NCBI GenBank assembly: GCA_023417815.1
Contig: JAEZEI010000050.1
Location: 1-64,000 of the forward strand
Source of the DNA: Bacteroidota bacterium
GTDB lineage: Bacteria; Bacteroidota; Bacteroidia; Chitinophagales; Chitinophagaceae
Reading direction: 5' to 3'
DNA length: 64,000 nt
The notes under the pieces: generated by a model
What the model was told of the DNA's origin: nothing
What the model saw: the letters and a program-made list of their open reading frames with translations, nothing else
The model's database searches: none
Shown here: positions 60,399 to 64,000 of the stretch, piece after piece
Layout of the letters: every line of letters starts with the position of its first letter
Numbering within the stretch: position 1 is the first letter of the stretch
Made by a program: the position numbers and the translations under genes

Positions 60399-60961
60399 TG
60401 CTTAAGAATCTGAACATATTCATCGCAGCCTTATTTTCAGGCTGCTTTTTTTTGTCGTGTGAGAATGACCGTGAGCAGGTGAATAATCTCAATAAGAAGA
60501 TCCTTGGCGTGGAAGAAGGAAAGAATGTGGTGTTGAACTATACCATCGGCGGAAGGATAAAGACCATTCTTAAAGCCCCAACAATGCTGCGCGTGCAGGA
60601 TTCCATTCCTTACATTGAATTCCCCGACAGCCTGGAAGCTGATTTCTATGATGAAACAGGAAAGCTGGAAAGCACGCTTACTGCGCGCTATGGTAAGTAT
60701 AAGGAGAACCAGAACATAGTTTTCCTCCGTGAAAACGTAAAGGTGATCAACTTCCAGAAAGGAGATACGCTTTATTGCGAGGAATTATACTGGGACCGCA
60801 GCCGGTTGAACCGTGAATTCTATACCGACAAACCGGTGAAGATCCGGACACGCACACAGATCCTGGATGGTATTGGCATGGAAGCACGCCAGGATTTCAA
60901 GGAATACCACATCATCCAGGTGACCGGTATCATTGATGTGCCCATGGCACGATTCCCATAA
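60398..60961 (+). CDS. lptC: LPS export periplasmic protein LptC (lipoprotein form)
   Basis: A 187-residue protein with an N-terminal signal and lipobox (FFLSC, ~residue 22). The rest is the LptC/OstA-like beta-jellyroll: NVVLNYTIGGRIKTILKAPTMLRV, YIEFPDSLEADFYDETGKLESTLTARYGKY, NVKVINFQKGDTLYCEELYWDRSR and IDGIGMEARQDFKEYHI-type strands. It bridges LptBFG to LptA in lipopolysaccharide transport. The ATG at 60398 shares TAATG with the barrel gene; an earlier frame start at 60371 lies inside that gene and precedes the signal peptide. Confidence 0.85.
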   Translation: MLKNLNIFIAALFSGCFFLSCENDREQVNNLNKKILGVEEGKNVVLNYTIGGRIKTILKAPTMLRVQDSIPYIEFPDSLEADFYDETGKLESTLTARYGKYKENQNIVFLRENVKVINFQKGDTLYCEELYWDRSRLNREFYTDKPVKIRTRTQILDGIGMEARQDFKEYHIIQVTGIIDVPMARFP

Positions 60962-61025
60962 CTTATTAATGCTCAGCTTAAAGGCAGCATAACCTTTCTT
61001 AACTTCGCTGTTTAAATAAAGGCTT

Positions 61026-62009
61026 ATGGAATACAGGAGATTAGGAAGATCTGGTTTAAAAGTGAGCGTACTTTCCTTCGGTAGCTGGGTGAGCTTCAGC
61101 AAACAAATAAATGATGATACGGCAGGCGAACTGATGGCGCACGCCTACGACAACGGTATAAATTTCTTCGATAACGCGGAAGTATATGCGCTCGGCGAAA
61201 GTGAGAAGATGATGGGACGGATCATTAAGAAGAACAAGTGGGACCGCACATCGTTCGTGATCTCATCCAAGGCTTACTTCGGCTGGCGCGGTAAGGAGAA
61301 CAAACCCAACCAGACCGGCAACAGCAGGAAGCATTTAACGGAAGCATGCAATGAAGCGCTGCAAAGAATGCAGCTCGATTATCTTGATCTTTTCTTCTGC
61401 CACAGGGCCGATAAGGAAACCCCCATCGAAGAAACGGTATGGGCCATGAACCATCTCATTCAGCAGGGCAAGGTACTCTATTGGGGCACCAGCGAGTGGA
61501 CGGGGGTTGAGATCATGGAAGCACACCGGGTTGCAGAAAAATACGGGCTCATTGGTCCAACAATGGAACAGCCGCAATATAACCTCTTCGAAAGATTCAA
61601 GGTAGAATCCGATTATTCAGAGATATATAAGAATGTTGGCCTGGGCACCACCATTTGGAGCCCGCTTGCATCAGGACTTTTAAGCGGAAAATATAATGAT
61701 GGCATCCCTGAAGGAAGCAGGTTTGCGCTGGAAGGTTTCGACTGGCTCAAGGAACGCTGGATCGCCGAAGAAAAGCTGGCGAAGGTTAAAAAGCTGGGAG
61801 AACTTTCGAAGCGGCTGGGCATTTCCACCGCGGTGCTGAGCATTGCATGGTGTATCCGGAATCCCAATGTAAGTACGGCCATACTTGGCGCAACCCGGAA
61901 GGAGCAGCTCACTGAGAACCTCAAAGCGCTGGAAGCGGTGGAATTGCTTACCGATGATGTTATGGAAGAAATAGAACAGGTGATGCAGAACAAGCCTGCC
62001 ATATTATAA
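61026..62009 (+). CDS. Aldo/keto reductase (Kv-beta-like)
   Basis: A 327-residue TIM-barrel oxidoreductase. EYRRLGRSGLKVSVLSFGSW is the typical opening; catalytic Asp and Tyr are in INFFDNAEVYALGESEKMMG (~43-62), Lys in VISSKAYF (~80), and His in DLFFCHRAD (~120); the NADPH site is near WSPLASGLLSGKY and GATRKEQLTENLKAL. The similarity to potassium-channel beta subunits is high, though bacterial members are soluble reductases of small carbonyl compounds. A possible -7 box is TAACTTCG at 61000-61007. Confidence 0.9.
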   Translation: MEYRRLGRSGLKVSVLSFGSWVSFSKQINDDTAGELMAHAYDNGINFFDNAEVYALGESEKMMGRIIKKNKWDRTSFVISSKAYFGWRGKENKPNQTGNSRKHLTEACNEALQRMQLDYLDLFFCHRADKETPIEETVWAMNHLIQQGKVLYWGTSEWTGVEIMEAHRVAEKYGLIGPTMEQPQYNLFERFKVESDYSEIYKNVGLGTTIWSPLASGLLSGKYNDGIPEGSRFALEGFDWLKERWIAEEKLAKVKKLGELSKRLGISTAVLSIAWCIRNPNVSTAILGATRKEQLTENLKALEAVELLTDDVMEEIEQVMQNKPAIL

Positions 62010-62043
62010 CTCTAACCAGGAATTCAGAAATAAAAAGAGAAAT

Positions 62044-62454
62044 ATGAAAAGAAATGCAACAGCGGTTTAGAAAGGAACCGGCAAAGAAGGAAGCGGAACC
62101 CTGACCACGCAGAGTGGTATCCTCAGTTCTACACCTTATAATTATGTATCAAGGTTTGAGCAGGGAGAACAGACCAACCCGGAAGAACTCATCGCGGCAG
62201 CGCATGCAGGATGTTTTTCCATGAAACTCAGTTTCGTACTTGGAGCGGCGGGCTTTACACCCGACAGCCTTGAAACGAGCTGCGAGGTTACGCTCGATAA
62301 TGGCGCCATCACCACTTCCCACATTAAAGTAAAAGGAATGGTTCCGGGTATATCCAAAGAAAAATTTGAAGAGTGTGCACAAGAGGCAAAGGAGAACTGC
62401 CCGATATCCAAATCGCTTACGGCCACAACAACACTGGAAGCAACACTGGGTTAA
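62044..62454 (+). pseudogene. OsmC family gene interrupted by an in-frame TAG
   Basis: From ATG 62044 the frame reads MKRNATAV, then TAG (62068-62070), then KGTGKEGSGTLTT and on to NPEELIAAAHAGCFSMKLS and a full OsmC C-terminus (KENCPISKSL). OsmC proteins normally have Trp at this position (ATAVWKG-like), so a TGG to TAG change is the simplest explanation. Both redox Cys (in AHAGCFS and KENCPIS) are present, but the next in-frame ATG is 62221, after the first Cys. Unless there is readthrough or a sequencing error, the hydroperoxide reductase is lost. TAG is an ordinary stop elsewhere here. Confidence 0.8.
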
Positions 62455-62463
62455 TCATTCAAG

Positions 62464-63282
62464 ATGCAATTCAAAGACAGGACTGCCTTCATTACCGGGG
62501 CTTCAAGAGGGATCGGAAAGGCCATAGCATTAAAGCTTGCTTCGGAAGGAGCGAATATTGTGATCGCAGCAAAGTCCACTTCTGAGAACCCGAAGCTGGG
62601 CGGCACTATTTACAGCGCTGCAGAAGAAGTGGTAAAAGCTGGAGGCAAGGCGCTGCCGGTTCAGTGCGATATACGCGATGAATCCCAGGTGCAGGAGGCA
62701 GTCCTTAAAGCTGTTGAAACTTTCGGAGGTATAGACATCCTCATCAACAATGCCTCTGCAATTAACCTGAGTCCAACCCAAAAGACCGAGGCAAAACGGT
62801 ACGACCTCATGTTCGATGTGAATGTAAGAGGAACTTTCTTCGTGAGCCAGGCGTGCATCCCGCATTTAAAAAATTCGGATCATGCGCACATCCTCAGTCT
62901 TTCCCCGCCGCTCAATATGGACATGAGGTGGTTCAAAGAACATCTTGCCTATACCATCAGCAAGTACAACATGACCATGATCACGCTTGGACTTGCCGCT
63001 GAATTCAAAGAAGCAGCGATCGCGGCTAATACGCTCTGGCCGCGCACCACCATTGACACTGCCGCAGTAAGGAACCTCCTCGGCGGTGAAACCCTCGCCA
63101 ATATGAGCCGCACCGTGGATATTGTAGCAGACGCAGCATACCACATCCTGAAGCGCGATCCATCCCAATGCACCGGCAATACATTCATCGATGATGAAGT
63201 GCTGGCCAGTGAAGGCATCACCGATCTGGAAAAATATTCGGTGGTAAAAGGCGCGAACTTGTATAATGATTTATTTGTGTAG
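62464..63282 (+). CDS. Short-chain dehydrogenase/reductase (HSDL2-like)
   Basis: A 272-residue SDR. The cofactor-binding TGASRGIGKAIALKLA is at ~residues 10-25; K/R pattern VIAAKSTSENPKLGGTI suggests NADP(H) use; NNASAIN and the active site Ser (LSLSPPLNM, ~140) and Tyr-Lys (AYTISKYNM, ~161-165) are intact. The insertion around TSENPKLGGTIYSAAEEV is that of hydroxysteroid-dehydrogenase-like protein 2 relatives. Substrate unknown. It starts 9 nt after the OsmC frame. Confidence 0.87.
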   Translation: MQFKDRTAFITGASRGIGKAIALKLASEGANIVIAAKSTSENPKLGGTIYSAAEEVVKAGGKALPVQCDIRDESQVQEAVLKAVETFGGIDILINNASAINLSPTQKTEAKRYDLMFDVNVRGTFFVSQACIPHLKNSDHAHILSLSPPLNMDMRWFKEHLAYTISKYNMTMITLGLAAEFKEAAIAANTLWPRTTIDTAAVRNLLGGETLANMSRTVDIVADAAYHILKRDPSQCTGNTFIDDEVLASEGITDLEKYSVVKGANLYNDLFV

Positions 63283-63483
63283 GGAAATGGCTTTTTGTTT
63301 CCAATAAATCGTTCCCGCAGATTTCCGGGGATTTTTCCCGCAGATTCACGAAAATCGTGACGCTGATTATCGCAAAATATGTAAATAAAAAATCTGCGTG
63401 CATCTGCGCCTTTTACAGTGCAAAACCTATTAGGGTATGAAAAAATCTGCGTGCATCTGCGGGAACTATTATTAAAGGAATGT
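63283..63483. repeat. Intergenic palindromic repeat cluster (CTGCG/CGCAG family)
   Basis: Two identical 22-bp direct copies begin with A6 and read TCTGCGTGCATCTGCG (63387-63408 and 63440-63461). Two inverted counterparts, TTCCCGCAGAT, lie at 63312-63322 and 63335-63345, complementary to ATCTGCGGGAA at 63456-63466. A perfect palindrome TCACGA-AAA-TCGTGA is at 63346-63360. The region can fold into large alternative hairpins. Similar CTGCG-rich intergenic repeats are known in Bacteroidota; no gene is present in this convergent gap. Confidence 0.7.
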
Positions 63484-64000
63484 TCATGTTTCCCCTATTT
63501 CCTCTTTCCCTTCTATCACACCTTCGTCCTTTAATTTTTCTTCTTCTACCTCTTCCACCTTTTCGGTGAAGATGAGGCCGGTGGAGGCAGCGTGGCGCGC
63601 GGCATCGGCGCTGTCTTCAGTTAAGATCATTTCTACATTGAATGCGCGGAGGCTGGCGGCCATTTCCATGGCAATTTTTCTTTTTGCTTCCACGGCAACA
63701 TCACGTATATAAACGGCTATCACACGGTCGGGGAATTGCTTTACTACTTCATGATAAATTACCGGGTCTTCTTCACCACTGTCTCCTACCAAAACAAAAT
63801 TCAGTTTCGGGTAGTTCTCAAAAATTCTTTTGATCTCTTTGAACTTATGGCCCAGGTAATCGCCTTTCATGAACGTATCGCTCTGAATCCCGAAATCGCG
63901 CAGCAATAAAGGTCCGCCCGGAACCTGGTTATGATCCATGAAATCAGTGATGAGGTCGTAAAGGTTCCAGGGACTGCTGCTTACATAAAAGAATGGATTA
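63484..64000 (-). CDS. App1-family (DUF2183) protein, partial; N-terminus beyond the window
   Basis: The reverse frame is open from the window edge to a stop at 63484, giving about 172 residues. An ATG at 63939 exists but the sequence before it (NPFFYVSSSPWNLYDLITDF) is clearly part of the protein, so the gene starts outside the window. PFFYVSSSPWNLYDL, GPLLLRDFG, KFKEIKRIFENYPKLNFVLVGDSGEEDPVIYHEV match the C-terminal part of the phosphatidate phosphatase App1 catalytic domain. The DxDxT motif would be upstream. The last ~25 residues are Glu-rich and probably disordered. Confidence 0.8.
   Translation of the reverse strand, partial: NPFFYVSSSPWNLYDLITDFMDHNQVPGGPLLLRDFGIQSDTFMKGDYLGHKFKEIKRIFENYPKLNFVLVGDSGEEDPVIYHEVVKQFPDRVIAVYIRDVAVEAKRKIAMEMAASLRAFNVEMILTEDSADAARHAASTGLIFTEKVEEVEEEKLKDEGVIEGKEEIGET

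Noticed and set aside
63387..63461. Direct repeats resembling a minimal CRISPR array
   Set aside because: Only two copies of a 22-mer separated by 31 nt, with inverted copies nearby and no cas genes; fits an intergenic palindromic repeat.

Overview
The window looks like chromosomal DNA of a Bacteroidota bacterium, most likely in or near the Chitinophagaceae. Evidence: three secreted proteins end in type IX secretion (T9SS) sorting domains; there are TonB-dependent and outer-membrane beta-barrel proteins with carboxypeptidase-regulatory-like N-termini; there is an S46 dipeptidyl-peptidase; Shine-Dalgarno sites are weak; and promoters carry the Bacteroidota -7 box TAnnTTTG. No rRNA, tRNA, CRISPR array, prophage or insertion sequence was seen. 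Coding density is very high and many genes overlap by 1 to 35 nt.

Layout. 1-5.4 kb: end of an S41-like lipoprotein, a nitrilase-family omega-amidase, a GNAT acetyltransferase, two exported proteins of unknown role, a GreA/Rnk-like factor and an FMN glutamate-synthase-like enzyme. 5.7-16.5 kb: S46 peptidase, GH3-like adenylating protein, LysE-type exporter, MtgA transglycosylase, a pnuC-nadR NAD-salvage pair, an Nfu Fe-S carrier and a PcrA/UvrD helicase. 16.6-27 kb: hydrolase, two cupredoxin lipoproteins, an AraC-type regulator, a beta-barrel receptor, RpoN, an AI-2E family permease, a radical SAM/SPASM protein and a lytic transglycosylase. 27-34 kb: M1 peptidase, GH25 lysozyme, then a metal-linked divergent locus (MerC / SCO1 - Fur family), M3 oligoendopeptidase and DUF5606. 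34.5-38.6 kb: TonB receptor, ECF sigma factor, putative anti-sigma and a CpxP-like protein in tight series. 38.6-42.7 kb: DsbA-like protein, DUF1579 protein, DNA polymerase I. 42.9-48.5 kb: two large T9SS proteins (an esterase and a parallel beta-helix protein) sharing PKD-like domains and an unnamed ~160-residue domain. 48.5-64 kb: esterase, ParA, UvrB, TypA, two glycosyltransferases, MeaB, a LON-domain protein - CoaX - barrel - LptC run, aldo/keto reductase, a broken OsmC gene, an SDR and the end of an App1-type protein.

Most of the window is housekeeping and envelope biology. The observations most worth following are: (1) a -7 box exactly 4 nt (once 5 nt) before the ATG of about nine genes, which suggests leaderless mRNAs; (2) the thrice-repeated ~160-residue domain in T9SS proteins; (3) an OsmC gene interrupted by TAG at a Trp codon; (4) a nested inverted-repeat element at 21.46-21.53 kb; (5) a palindrome between the divergent MerC and SCO/Fur promoters; (6) a CoaX without the usual Asp of its phosphate-2 motif. 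I did not find a convincing wholly new multi-gene system.
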